From Micromonospora pattaloongensis (lineage in GTDB: Bacteria > Actinomycetota > Actinomycetes > Mycobacteriales > Micromonosporaceae): a stretch of DNA of 64,000 nucleotides. The notes under the pieces were generated by a model, which was given only the letters and a program-made list of their open reading frames with translations, was not told where the DNA came from and made no database searches. The stretch covers positions 95,596 through 159,595 of the forward strand of contig NZ_FNPH01000010.1 of assembly GCF_900107255.1 (NCBI RefSeq), in the 5' to 3' direction. Shown piece after piece: positions 54,471-63,384 of the stretch. How positions within the stretch are numbered: position 1 is the first letter of the stretch; every line of letters starts with the position of its first letter. The position numbers and the translations under genes are program-made.

Positions 54471-55445
54471 ATGACGACCACAACGCGCTCCGGCGCCCCG
54501 TACGCCGCCGGCCGACGCCCGTTGCACCTGCGACAGCTGACCCTCGCGACCTGGCGCGGCGTGGCGGTGCGCAGCGCGCAGCAGTTCATGAAGGACAAGT
54601 GCACCGACTGGGCCGCGGCGCTGACGTACTACGCGGTGCTCGCGCTCTTTCCGGCGCTGATCGTGATCGTGGCCCTGGTCGGGCTGGTCTCGGAGGGGAG
54701 CAAGACGGTCGGCACGATCATCGGGCTGGCCCGCGAGATGGGCGCCGGCTCGGTGGTCGGCAACCCCGGCGTCGTGGACGCGATCAACGGGGTGGTCAAC
54801 CAGCAGAGCTCGGCGAGCGTGCTGCTCAGCTTCGGTGTACTCGGCGCGCTCTGGTCCGCCTCCGGCTACGTCGGCGCCTTCAGCCGGGCCTCCAACGGGA
54901 TCTACGGAGTGGACGAGGGCCGGTCGTTCGTGCGCCTGCGGGCCCTGCAGCTCGGCGTCACCGCCCTCGTGCTGGTGCTGCTGGCGGTCGTCGCGACCCT
55001 GCTCATCGTCAGCGGCCCGGTCGCCAACGCGGTCGGCGACGCGCTGCACCTCGGCGACGCGCCCCGGACGGCCTGGAACATCGTCAAGTGGCCCCTGCTG
55101 GTGGCGGTGATGATGCTGGTGCTGGCGCTGCTCTTCTGGTTCGCGCCGAACGTCGAACCGCCGCGCTTCCGGTGGCTGACGGTCGGCGGCGCGGTCACCC
55201 TGGTCGTCTGGGCGCTCGCCTCGGTGGCGTTCGGGATCTACGTCGCCAACTTCGGCTCCTACGACGCCACGTACGGCAGCCTGGGCGCGATCATCGCCTT
55301 CCTGGTCTGGCTCTACCTGTCCAACTGCGCGCTGCTGTTCGGCGTGGAGGTGAACGCGGAGTTGCAGCGCGGCCGCGCCATGCAGGCCGGCGAGCTGAAG
55401 CCGGACGAGCCGCTGCCGCCGAAGGTCGCGCCGGAAGAGGACTGA
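54471..55445 (+). CDS. YihY/BrkB-family membrane protein
   Basis: 324 aa with six TM helices and the family segments KDKCTDWAAALTYYAVLALFPALI, SASGYVGAFSRASNGIYGVDEGR and YDATYGSLGAIIAFLVWLYLSNCALLFGVEVNAEL. Long annotated as RNase BN-like, now regarded as a membrane protein of unclear role. ATG with CCAGGAGG upstream. Confidence 0.92.
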   Translation: MTTTTRSGAPYAAGRRPLHLRQLTLATWRGVAVRSAQQFMKDKCTDWAAALTYYAVLALFPALIVIVALVGLVSEGSKTVGTIIGLAREMGAGSVVGNPGVVDAINGVVNQQSSASVLLSFGVLGALWSASGYVGAFSRASNGIYGVDEGRSFVRLRALQLGVTALVLVLLAVVATLLIVSGPVANAVGDALHLGDAPRTAWNIVKWPLLVAVMMLVLALLFWFAPNVEPPRFRWLTVGGAVTLVVWALASVAFGIYVANFGSYDATYGSLGAIIAFLVWLYLSNCALLFGVEVNAELQRGRAMQAGELKPDEPLPPKVAPEED

Positions 55446-55468
55446 GCCCAGCCGGGCCCGCCGGGAAG

Positions 55469-55493
55469 GTTTGGGCACTCCGGGGCAGGGTAG
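55469..55493 (+). promoter_or_regulatory. SigB/SigF-like promoter of the DUF2795 gene
   Basis: GTTT (55469-55472), 15 bases, GGGTAG (55488-55493), ten bases before the ATG. Confidence 0.55.
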
Positions 55494-55503
55494 CCAAAAG
55501 GGC

Positions 55504-55917
55504 ATGGAACCGCAGCGGGGCAACAGCAAACACGGGCCGCGTACCGACGACGCGATGGTCGCCGAGGTGCAGGGCACCACGCACGGTGGTGCCGGATCGC
55601 GCGCCGAGGAGTGGCACCAGGCGGAGCCCGCGGGCGAGGACCAGCCGGCGGCCAACGTGGTGCCACCCGGACATCGCACCGGCGTTCCTCAGGGGATGAC
55701 CACTGAGGAGGTCGAGCAGCGCAGCCAGTTGGGTCGCTACATCAGCCTCTCCGCCCTACCGGGCGACCGGGCGGTGCTGCGGCTCAACGCCGAGGAGAAC
55801 GACGCGCCCGACGAGATTCTGGCGCAGCTCGACCAGCTGCCCGACAACACGACGTTCGAGACCGTGTCCGAGGTGTGGGCCGCGCTGGGGCACGCGAACG
55901 AGACACGACGGTGGTGA
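55504..55917 (+). CDS. DUF2795-type small protein
   Basis: 137 aa: a disordered, charged N-terminal half (QRGNSKHGPRTDDAMVAEVQ) and a compact C-terminal domain with RSQLGRYISLSALPGDRAVL and LDQLPDNTTFETVSEVWAAL, as in DUF2795 proteins. The start is only ten bases after the -10 element, without a clear ribosome site. Probably general-stress related from promoter context. Confidence 0.82.
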   Translation: MEPQRGNSKHGPRTDDAMVAEVQGTTHGGAGSRAEEWHQAEPAGEDQPAANVVPPGHRTGVPQGMTTEEVEQRSQLGRYISLSALPGDRAVLRLNAEENDAPDEILAQLDQLPDNTTFETVSEVWAALGHANETRRW

Positions 55918-55964
55918 CGGCGGCCCCCTGACCGTCACTCACCCCCCGAAGGAGGATGCCCAGG

Positions 55965-56429
55965 ATGGGAACGATTACCGAGCACGTTGACGTCGCGGTG
56001 CCGGTGCGGACCGCGTACAACCAGTGGACCCAGTTCGAGGAGTTCCCCCACTTCATGGAGGGGGTCTCCGAGGTCCGGCAGATCTCGGACACCATGACGC
56101 ACTGGAAGACGGAGATCGCCGGCGTGGCACGGGAGTTCGACGCCAAGATCACTGAGCAGGTTCCCGACGAGCGCGTCGCCTGGACCTCGACGGGCGGGGT
56201 CAAGCAGGCCGGTGTGATCACGTTCCACCGCCTCGACGACAGCCACACCCGGGTCACCGCGCAGCTGGAGTACGAGCCGGACGGCATCGCCGAGCAGGCC
56301 GGCGACAAGCTCGGAATCGTCGACCGGCGTGTCAAGGGCGACATGAAGCGGTTCAAGGAGTTCATCGAGAGCCGCGGCGGACAGGAGACCGGCGCCTGGC
56401 GCGGCGAGGTCAGCCGCCCCCAGCCGTAA
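55965..56429 (+). CDS. SRPBCC-family cyclase/dehydrase-like protein
   Basis: 154 aa with the polyketide cyclase/START-like fold signature: ITEHVDVAVPVRTAYNQWTQ, FPHFMEGVSEVRQI, WKTEIAGVAREFDAKITEQV and a C-terminal helix GDMKRFKEFIES. The ATG at 55965 is preferred for spacing from GAAGGAGG; an ATG at 55956 is possible. Follows the DUF2795 gene by 47 bases and may be co-transcribed. Confidence 0.88.
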   Translation: MGTITEHVDVAVPVRTAYNQWTQFEEFPHFMEGVSEVRQISDTMTHWKTEIAGVAREFDAKITEQVPDERVAWTSTGGVKQAGVITFHRLDDSHTRVTAQLEYEPDGIAEQAGDKLGIVDRRVKGDMKRFKEFIESRGGQETGAWRGEVSRPQP

Positions 56430-56499
56430 CCCCCTTCGCCGTCGACCGCCCCGGACCCCGCCGGTCCGGGGCGGTCGGCGTGTGCGCCGCCCGGCGATC

Positions 56500-56524
56500 G
56501 TTTGCGCTTCCGGGGGGCGGGTAG
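56500..56524 (+). promoter_or_regulatory. SigB/SigF-like promoter of the small hydrophilic protein
   Basis: GTTT (56500-56503), 15 bases, GGGTAG (56519-56524), ten bases before the ATG. Confidence 0.55.
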
Positions 56525-56534
56525 GAACCGGGGT

Positions 56535-56792
56535 ATGAGTGATACCGGAAGTGGCATCTGGCGGGACGAGGAACGGCTGCCCGTGCACGAGCTGGAGAGA
56601 GCGATGTCCGCGCCCGCGCTGGACGGTCAGCTCGACGACGTGACGGGGAACGACGCCGGCCAGGAGCAGGCGTACGGCCACAACGCCGAGGCCAGCGAGG
56701 TGGGGCGCGCACACGGCGAACGCGCCGGCGGCCAGACCGACGAACACCGCGCGTACCGCCCCTCCACCACCGGCCGCAACGGCCCCCACTGA
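56535..56792 (+). CDS. Small hydrophilic protein
   Basis: 85 aa, rich in Gly, Glu, Asp, Gln and His, no hydrophobic core, probably disordered, like stress-protective hydrophilins. No family recognised. The ATG lies ten bases behind a SigB-like promoter. Confidence 0.65.
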   Translation: MSDTGSGIWRDEERLPVHELERAMSAPALDGQLDDVTGNDAGQEQAYGHNAEASEVGRAHGERAGGQTDEHRAYRPSTTGRNGPH

Positions 56793-56801
56793 CCCCACTG
56801 T

Positions 56802-56868
56802 CCGCGTGATCAGGGACTAACTCCGGCGTGTCGTCGGCGCGCCGCCGTTGGGCTCCCTGATCACGCGG
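56802..56868. terminator. GATC-footed hairpin overlapping the MFS gene end
   Basis: Perfect 15-base arms (56802-56816 and 56854-56868) with a 37-base loop. The right arm and loop lie inside the last codons of the minus-strand MFS gene. Lies between two convergent genes. Confidence 0.6.
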
Positions 56869-58037
56869 ATCTTCGTGGTGGCGGCGTAGAGGGCGAGGAG
56901 GAGGACGGCGAGGGCGAGCAGCGCGGGGCCGAGGCGTTCGACGTCGGTGCCGAGGAGCACGCCGATGCCGGCGGGGATCAGGGCGCCGCCGAGGCCGGCC
57001 CCGGCGATCTGCAGGCCGATCGCCCGGTCCGCGTGGGCCGCGCCGACCCGCTCGGCGGTGGTCAGCGTGAGCAGCGGGAAGACCGGCGCGGCGGCAAAGC
57101 CGATCAGTGCCAGGCCGGCGACCGCCACCGCCGCGGGCCCCGGCACGGCCACCAGCCCCGCCCCCACGGCCATGCCGACCAGGCTCCCCACCAGGATCCG
57201 GCGGGTGCCGAGCCGCTCGGCGACCACCCCCTGCACCACCCGTCCCACGAACAGGCTCGCCCAGTAGCCGGAGACGCAGATGCCGGCGGCGCTGGCCCCC
57301 ATCCCGCGTCCCTGCGTGAGCAGCAGGTACGCCCAGAGCCCGGCGCCCACCTCGATCGCGACGTAGACGGCGAACGCGAGCACCCCGAGCCAGAGGGCGG
57401 GCAGCGCGAGCGTCGCCCGGACCGGGGCGACCGCCGGCGCGCGCTCCCCCGGCTGCGCCGCGTCGCCGCCGCGCGCCCACGCCCGTACCGTGAGCACGAA
57501 CGCCGCCGCCAGTGCGAGCTGCGCGGTCGCGACGATGCCGTACCCCCAGCGCCAGGAGAGCCCGAGGTTGAGTACGCCGGTCATGATCAGCGGGCCGATC
57601 GCGACGCCCAGCCCGAAGAAGGCGTGCATCCAGTTCATGTGGCGCGGTCCGAAGGCGCCGGCGGCGTACGCGTTGAGCCCGGAGTCGATCGCGCCGGAGC
57701 CGAGGCCGAGCAGAAGCGCGCAGCAGACCATCAGCGCCAGCGTCGGCGAGATCGCGTAGCCGGTCAGCGCGGACGCGGCCAGCGCGGTGCTCGCGGCGAG
57801 CAGTCCGCCGACGCCGAGCCGGGTGAGCATGAAGCCGGCGGCCACGCTCGAGGTCAGGTAGCCGGCGGTGCCGGCGGTCAGCAGGAGGCCGACCGCGGCG
57901 GTCGGCACCGTGAGTTCCGCGCGGATCGAGGGCCAGCCGACCCCGAGCAGGCCGTCGGGCAGGCCCAGGCTGACGAAGGCCAGGTATGCGAGGGCGAGCA
58001 GCGACGCCCGGGGAGCGGCCGCGGTAGATGTGGACAC
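56817..58037 (-). CDS. MFS transporter
   Basis: 406 aa with 12 hydrophobic segments, start GTG. N-terminal SLLALAYLAFVSLGLPDGLLGVGWP and mid-protein ERLGTRRILVGSL resemble the fucose-permease/YfkF-like MFS branch. The C-terminus ends RVIREPNGGAPTTRRS. Its last codons form part of a terminator stem. Substrate unknown. Confidence 0.87.
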   Translation of the reverse strand: MSTSTAAAPRASLLALAYLAFVSLGLPDGLLGVGWPSIRAELTVPTAAVGLLLTAGTAGYLTSSVAAGFMLTRLGVGGLLAASTALAASALTGYAISPTLALMVCCALLLGLGSGAIDSGLNAYAAGAFGPRHMNWMHAFFGLGVAIGPLIMTGVLNLGLSWRWGYGIVATAQLALAAAFVLTVRAWARGGDAAQPGERAPAVAPVRATLALPALWLGVLAFAVYVAIEVGAGLWAYLLLTQGRGMGASAAGICVSGYWASLFVGRVVQGVVAERLGTRRILVGSLVGMAVGAGLVAVPGPAAVAVAGLALIGFAAAPVFPLLTLTTAERVGAAHADRAIGLQIAGAGLGGALIPAGIGVLLGTDVERLGPALLALAVLLLALYAATTKIRVIREPNGGAPTTRRS

Positions 58038-58211
58038 AGTCGGCGATCATCCCCGATGGCCCGCGCCGCCCGCCAACGCCGTCGGCACGGCATGTTTCCC
58101 ATCGCCAGGAGGGACGGCGCGATAGCGGCGACGTCATCTAAACCGGACAGGTCAGGCAGAATCGGCCGATCGGCTGACGGCGGAGGCGGAGCCGCGAGCA
58201 AGACTTTCCGG

Positions 58212-58424
58212 ATGCATCAGGCTCCCGGTTTCCTCTCCGCGCGCCAGCGCCGCCTGGCCTGGCTCGGCTTCGTGCTGACCGCGCTGCAGGCTCCCGTGTC
58301 CGCCCGGCTGCTGCCCGACGAGTCGTGGCTGTTCAGCGTCTGCGTGGCGATGATGGTCGCCACGGTCATCCTCGCGGACGACGCGATGCGGCGTCGTCCC
58401 GCGACGGACAGCAGCCCGGAGTAA
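58212..58424 (+). CDS. Small membrane protein
   Basis: Seventy residues with one or two hydrophobic segments (LAWLGFVLTALQAPVSA and LFSVCVAMMVATVIL) and a charged C-terminus. No family recognised. Located alone between divergent genes. Confidence 0.55.
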   Translation: MHQAPGFLSARQRRLAWLGFVLTALQAPVSARLLPDESWLFSVCVAMMVATVILADDAMRRRPATDSSPE

Positions 58425-58448
58425 CGACCGGCGCCGTCGGGGAACCGC

Positions 58449-58907
58449 TCAGCACGCCGGGCGCGCCTCGTGCCCGGGCAGGCCCCGGGTGCGGCGCCGC
58501 TCCTTCATCTCCGCCTCGTAGAGGTGGCGTCGACCGCCGGCGAGTTCGTCGCGCGCCTGCGTCTCCAGCGTCCGGAACGTGCCGTAGTAGCCGTCGTCGA
58601 AGTCCTCGACGATCTGGAACGTCCACCGTCCGGCGATCACGTTGCGGCCGATCAGCTCGCGCCCGATCCGGTCGGCGAACCCGGAGTGGCCGGCCGCCCG
58701 GAACAGCTCGACGGCCTCGTCGAGCATCAGGTCGGCGTGGCCGATCAGCTGGTGCACCGAGTACAGGTGCCCGCGCGCCCGCTCGACCGTCTCCAGCGCC
58801 TCGCTGAGCTTGCCCAGCGCGCGTACCGTGGCGTCGTCCACTCCCGCCGGCCGCTGGTGCGCGGCGTCCGGACCGTCCTCGACGTGGGCCATCGTCCCCT
58901 CCGTCAT
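58449..58907 (-). CDS. Helical protein of unknown function
   Basis: 152 aa, soluble and alpha-helical: LSEALETVERARGHLYSVHQLIGHADLML, ELIGRNVIAGRWTFQIVEDFDDGYYGTF and ARDELAGGRRHLYEAEMKERRR. No catalytic motif seen. Two in-frame ATGs (58907 and 58892), each with an identical ribosome site, arise from a 15-base duplication. A minus-strand GGGTAT lies at 58940-58945. Confidence 0.78.
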   Translation of the reverse strand: MTEGTMAHVEDGPDAAHQRPAGVDDATVRALGKLSEALETVERARGHLYSVHQLIGHADLMLDEAVELFRAAGHSGFADRIGRELIGRNVIAGRWTFQIVEDFDDGYYGTFRTLETQARDELAGGRRHLYEAEMKERRRTRGLPGHEARPAC

Positions 58908-59081
58908 CGTCCCCTCCGGGGTCGTCGATGGCCGCCCACATACCCCGCGCCGCGACCATTCATGCCCGTCGCGCCCGCGGACCCGCCCCGGTCAGCGCGT
59001 CGGAGCCGCACCGATCCGCCCGGCAATCACCCACGGTAAGGCTTTGATGGGGCCTAATCCCACACGGTCGGGTCTGGCCCG

Positions 59082-59087
59082 TTACTC
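59082..59087 (+). promoter_or_regulatory. -10-like TACTCT, possible leaderless start
   Basis: TACTCT ends seven bases before the ATG at 59095, and no ribosome site is visible. Confidence 0.4.
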
Positions 59088-59094
59088 TGCTGCT

Positions 59095-61269
59095 ATGCCA
59101 GGCACGGCAGGGCACACCCACACGACCCCCTCCGCCGTACCCGCCGCCCGGAACGGGGAAGGGCGCGGCACGGCGCCCGGGGCCCCTCGACCCTGGCAGG
59201 ACACGGCGTTGGGACCGCGGCAGGGCTGGGACCCGGCGCTGCGCGCGGTGATCGATCTCGTGCTCGCGTCGCCGATCGCCATGGCGTTCACGTTCGGTGA
59301 CGACTTCACCATGGTCTACAACGACGCCTTCGCGACGCTGCTCGGCCCCCGTCATCCCGCCGCATTCGGGCAACCCGCCGCGGCGGTCTTCGGCGACGCG
59401 TGGCACGCCGGGATCGGCGAGTTCGTGGAGCGGGTGTACCGCACCGGGGAGCCGTACCTGGAGACCGAGGGGTTGATCCTTGGCCCGCGCGATCCGGGCG
59501 ACGGCGGCGAGCCGAGTCCGGTCAGCCGCGGCTGCTCGCCGGTCCGGGACGGCACGGGCCGGATCATCGGAACGCTGAGCGTCGCCGCGGAGTCCGCGGT
59601 GACCCGCCGGTTGCAGAGCCTCAGCGAGCTGACCGCGGCGCTGGCCGGCACGCTCACCCTGGACGACGTGGCCCGGGTGGCGCTGCGCTACGGGCTGTCG
59701 ACCTTCGATGTGGACCAGGTCGCCTTCGGCGTGGACGACGGCGGCGGCTGGCGGGTGGTCCGCCGGGTCCGCGGGGAACTGCTGGACGACGCCGACGAGC
59801 GCTTGCCGCCGGTCTGGCGTCGCTTCTCGGCCGGCTCGCCGGCGCCGCTGGTCGTGGCCGCCACCGAGGGGGTCGCGGAGTTCACCGTCGACGGGCAGCC
59901 GCTGGCGGCGACCGCGTTGGACCGGCACGACCAGAAGGTCCGCGCGCTGGCCGCGCTGCCGCTGCGCACGCCGTCGCTGCGCGGCGCGCTGACCTTCGGC
60001 TACCGGGTCGCGCACCGTTGGCCACCGCCGGAGCGGGCGCTGCTGGCCGCCGCGGCCGAGCTGGTCGCGCAGGCCGCGGAGCGGGCGCGCCGGTTCGAGA
60101 CCCAGCACGGTACGGCGCAGCTGCTGCAACGCAGCATGCTCCCGCACCGCCTGCCCGAGGTGCCGCGCTTCCGGATCGCCGCCCGCTACGACCCCGGCGT
60201 CGACGGCAACTCCGCCGGCGGCGACTTCTACGACGCGTTCACCCTCCCACCGTCGGGCGATCACGACGGGCTGCTCGCCGTGGTCCTCGGCGACGTCGCC
60301 GGGCACGACGTGCGCGCCGCAGCGCTGATGGGGCAGGTGCGCGCCGCGCTGCGGGCGCTCGCCCTGGCCGACCCCGACCCGGCGGCGGTACTGCGGGGGC
60401 TGGACGCGCTGGTGACCAGCCTCAGTGCCGAGACCCCGACGGACGAGCTGTTCGTCACCGTCCTCTACGGGATGCTGCACCCGGGCACCGGCCGGCTCCG
60501 CCTGGCCAGCGCCGGACATCCGGCGCCGCTGCTGCGTCGCGGCCACGGCGGGGCGCGCTACGTCGACGTGCCGCCCGGGCCGCCGCTGGGGCTGGGCGGC
60601 CAGCGCCGCGCGACCGAGTTCCCGCTGCTGCCGGGCGACACGCTCCTGCTGTTCAGCGACGGGGTGATCGAACGGCGGGACGCCGAGATCGACGCCGGGA
60701 TGCGTGGCCTGGCGACGGTGATCGGCGGGGCGACCCGGGGCGATCCCCGTACGCTCTGCGCGCTGGCCAGCGCCGCGGTGCCGGGCTCGACCGAGGACGA
60801 CGTCGCCGTGCTCGCCGTCGAGCACGCGACCGCGCCCAGCCGCTCGGCGGTGATGGAGATGCCGGCCGAGCCGACGGCGCCCGGACGGGTGCGGCACTGG
60901 ATGACCGCGCAGCTGACCGCGTGGCAGTTGCCGGAGTCGGTGGTGGGGCCGGCCGTGCTCTGCACCAGTGAGCTGACCACCAACGCGCTGCTGCACGCCG
61001 GCACGCCGGCGATCGTGCAGCTCGACCTGAGCTCCGAGCGGCTGCTGGTCTCCGTGGCCGACAGTGGCACCCGCGGCACGGTCACCCGGACCCGCACCGA
61101 CACGTTGAGCAGTCGCGGCCGGGGGCTCGGGCTGATCGAGGAGCTCAGCGACGCCTGGGGCACGGACCCGGCGGTACGGGGGTCGACGGTGTGGTTCGAG
61201 ATCCTGGTGCCGCCCGGCGGTGACGAACCCGTCGACGCGGCGGGCGTCGCGCCGCCTTCCGGTGGGTAG
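59095..61269 (+). CDS. SpoIIE-type PP2C phosphatase with PAS, GAF and ATPase domains
   Basis: 724 aa. PAS-like sensor (about 40-170: FTFGDDFTMVYNDAFATLLG), GAF domain (about 180-345), PP2C/SpoIIE phosphatase (about 350-590: SAGGDFYDAF, LGDVAGHDVRAAALM, LLLFSDGVIERRD and STEDDVAVLAV), and a C-terminal HATPase_c of the anti-sigma kinase type (CTSELTTNALLHAG, GLGLIEELSDAWG). It probably acts in partner-switching control of a stress sigma factor, which fits the SigB-like promoters in this region. Confidence 0.92.
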   Translation: MPGTAGHTHTTPSAVPAARNGEGRGTAPGAPRPWQDTALGPRQGWDPALRAVIDLVLASPIAMAFTFGDDFTMVYNDAFATLLGPRHPAAFGQPAAAVFGDAWHAGIGEFVERVYRTGEPYLETEGLILGPRDPGDGGEPSPVSRGCSPVRDGTGRIIGTLSVAAESAVTRRLQSLSELTAALAGTLTLDDVARVALRYGLSTFDVDQVAFGVDDGGGWRVVRRVRGELLDDADERLPPVWRRFSAGSPAPLVVAATEGVAEFTVDGQPLAATALDRHDQKVRALAALPLRTPSLRGALTFGYRVAHRWPPPERALLAAAAELVAQAAERARRFETQHGTAQLLQRSMLPHRLPEVPRFRIAARYDPGVDGNSAGGDFYDAFTLPPSGDHDGLLAVVLGDVAGHDVRAAALMGQVRAALRALALADPDPAAVLRGLDALVTSLSAETPTDELFVTVLYGMLHPGTGRLRLASAGHPAPLLRRGHGGARYVDVPPGPPLGLGGQRRATEFPLLPGDTLLLFSDGVIERRDAEIDAGMRGLATVIGGATRGDPRTLCALASAAVPGSTEDDVAVLAVEHATAPSRSAVMEMPAEPTAPGRVRHWMTAQLTAWQLPESVVGPAVLCTSELTTNALLHAGTPAIVQLDLSSERLLVSVADSGTRGTVTRTRTDTLSSRGRGLGLIEELSDAWGTDPAVRGSTVWFEILVPPGGDEPVDAAGVAPPSGG

Positions 61270-61279
61270 TAGCGGCGGC

Positions 61280-61960
61280 ATGACACAGCAGAACCGCCCG
61301 GCCGGGGTGCTCTTCGACGTCGATGGCACTCTCGTCGACACCACCTACCTGCACACCGTCGCCTGGTGGGAGGCGCTACGCCAGTCCGACCACGTGGTGC
61401 CGATGTCGCGGATCCACCGGGCGATCGGCATGGGCGCGGACAACCTGCTCGATCACCTGCTCGGCGCGGGCCGCGACCGCGGCGCCGACGACCGGCTCCG
61501 CGCCGCGCACTCCGCCCTGTACGCCGAGTACTGGCCCCGGCTGCGCCCGCTGCCCGGCGCCACCGACCTGCTGCGCGCCTGCGCGAAGCGGGGGCTGCGG
61601 GTCGTGCTCGCGTCGTCGGCGACCGGACGCGAGGTGGACGTGCTGCGCGCCGTGCTCGACGTCGACGACGTGCTCGCCGGCGCGACGTCGGGCTCGGACG
61701 CCGCACACAGCAAACCCGCCCCGGACATCGTGCAGGCGGCGCTGGCCGACGCGGGTCTCGACGCCGACCGGGTGGTGTTCGTCGGCGACTCGGTCTGGGA
61801 CGTGGCGGCCGCCGGCCGACTGAGCATCCCGTGCGTCGCGGTGGCCTGCGGCGGCACCAGCCACGCGGAGCTGGCCGACGCCGGCGCGGTGGCGGTCTAC
61901 GACGACCCGGCGGCCCTGCTCAGCGAGCTGGACACCTCGCCGATCGCGTCGCTGGGCTGA
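61280..61960 (+). CDS. HAD-family hydrolase (phosphatase/phosphoglucomutase-like)
   Basis: 226 aa. Motif I FDVDGTLVDTTYLH, motif II SSATG, Lys in HSKPAPD and motif IV FVGDSVWDVAAA; the alpha-helical cap lies between motifs I and II. Starts ten bases after the phosphatase stop, so probably in the same operon. Substrate unknown. Confidence 0.9.
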   Translation: MTQQNRPAGVLFDVDGTLVDTTYLHTVAWWEALRQSDHVVPMSRIHRAIGMGADNLLDHLLGAGRDRGADDRLRAAHSALYAEYWPRLRPLPGATDLLRACAKRGLRVVLASSATGREVDVLRAVLDVDDVLAGATSGSDAAHSKPAPDIVQAALADAGLDADRVVFVGDSVWDVAAAGRLSIPCVAVACGGTSHAELADAGAVAVYDDPAALLSELDTSPIASLG

Positions 61961-62091
61961 CCGCCGACCGTCGCCTCCCGGCCACCGGCCCGCGACCGCC
62001 GCCGCGGCGATCCAAGTTCGCCGCATTGCGCCCTCGGCCCTGCGTGGAGCTGATGAACTGGGCGGGGGCGACGAGGCAGGCGGGAGCGGCC

Positions 62092-63375
62092 GTGACGTGG
62101 GATCCGGTGGACCTGACCTACGCGTTGCTCGGCCTCGGCGCGCTGCTCGCCGGCGTGCTGCCGCGGGTGATGGAGCGGCGCCCGTTCTCCATGCCGATCG
62201 TGTTCCTGGGGATCGGCATGATCGTGTTCGCCCTGCCGACCGGGCTGCCGCGCCCCGATCCCCGCGCGCACCCGGAACTCGCGGCGCACCTCGCCGAGAT
62301 CGTCGTGATCGTCGCGCTGATGGGCGTCGGGCTGAAGATCGACCGTCCGCTCGGCTTCCGGTCGTGGATGTCGGCCTGGCGTCTGGTGCTCATCACGATG
62401 CCGCTGACGGTCGCCACCGTCGCGCTGCTCGGCTGGGCATGGGCGGGTCTCGCCCCCGCTGCCGCGCTGTTGTTCGGCGGCGCGCTGGCCCCGACCGACC
62501 CGGTGCTCGCCTCGGACGTGCAGGTGGGCGAACCCACCGACGTGCCGGACTCCGAGGACGAGGTGCGGTTCGCGTTGACCTCCGAGGCGGGACTCACCGA
62601 GGGGACCGCGTTCCCGTTCGTCTACCTGGCGATCGCGTTGGTCGCGGTGCCGGCGCCGTCGCTGGAGTGGCTGGCCCGGTGGGCGACGGTGGACATGGTC
62701 TACAAGGGCGTGATGGGCATCCTCGGCGGCATCGCCGTCGGCTGGGCGCTCGGCCGGCTGTTCTTCCGGGCGCACTCCGAGACGCTGCGGCTGGCCCGGC
62801 ACTCCGAGGGGTTCCTGGCGCTGGCCTCCAGCCTACTGACGTTCGGCCTGGTGGAGGTGGTCGGCGGGTACGGGTTCCTCGGAGTCTTCGTCGCCGCCCG
62901 GATGATCCGCGCCGCGCAACGTCCGGACCACTTCCACCAGGTGCTGCACGACTTCTCGGAGCAGATCGAACGGCTGCTGACGGTCTTCATGCTGGTGCTC
63001 TTCGGTGGGTCGATCGTGGCCGGCGTGCTGGCCCCGCTCACCTGGAAGGTGGCGGCCGTCGGGCTCGCGCTGCTGCTGGTCGTCCGCCCGCTGATCGGGT
63101 GGCTGACCATGTGGGGTGCGCCGGGGTACCGGGAGGAGCACTGGGTGATCGCGGCGTTCGGCATCCGCGGCATCGGCACGCTCTACTACGTCGCCTACGC
63201 GATGTCGCACGCGCACTTCCCCGGGGCCGAGCTGGTCTGGGCGGGCTGCGGGTTCGTCGTGCTGGTGTCGGTGGTGGTGCACGGCGTGCTCGGCACCCCG
63301 GTGATGCAGGTTCTCGACCGGGCCCACCGGCGCACCGACGGCACCATGACCGGACTGCCGGCACCCGAGCGGTGA
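62092..63375 (+). CDS. Cation:proton antiporter (CPA1-like)
   Basis: About 427 aa with 11-12 TM helices. The ion-binding motif region reads GALAPTDPVLASDVQVG, followed by SEAGLTEGTAFPFVYLAIAL and, near the end, AAFGIRGIGTLYYVAYAMSHA. Exchanges Na+ or K+ for H+. GTG at 62092 chosen for its GGGAG ribosome site; GTG 62044 and ATG 62053 are alternatives. Confidence 0.88.
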   Translation: MTWDPVDLTYALLGLGALLAGVLPRVMERRPFSMPIVFLGIGMIVFALPTGLPRPDPRAHPELAAHLAEIVVIVALMGVGLKIDRPLGFRSWMSAWRLVLITMPLTVATVALLGWAWAGLAPAAALLFGGALAPTDPVLASDVQVGEPTDVPDSEDEVRFALTSEAGLTEGTAFPFVYLAIALVAVPAPSLEWLARWATVDMVYKGVMGILGGIAVGWALGRLFFRAHSETLRLARHSEGFLALASSLLTFGLVEVVGGYGFLGVFVAARMIRAAQRPDHFHQVLHDFSEQIERLLTVFMLVLFGGSIVAGVLAPLTWKVAAVGLALLLVVRPLIGWLTMWGAPGYREEHWVIAAFGIRGIGTLYYVAYAMSHAHFPGAELVWAGCGFVVLVSVVVHGVLGTPVMQVLDRAHRRTDGTMTGLPAPER

Positions 63376-63384
63376 CCGTGGGCG

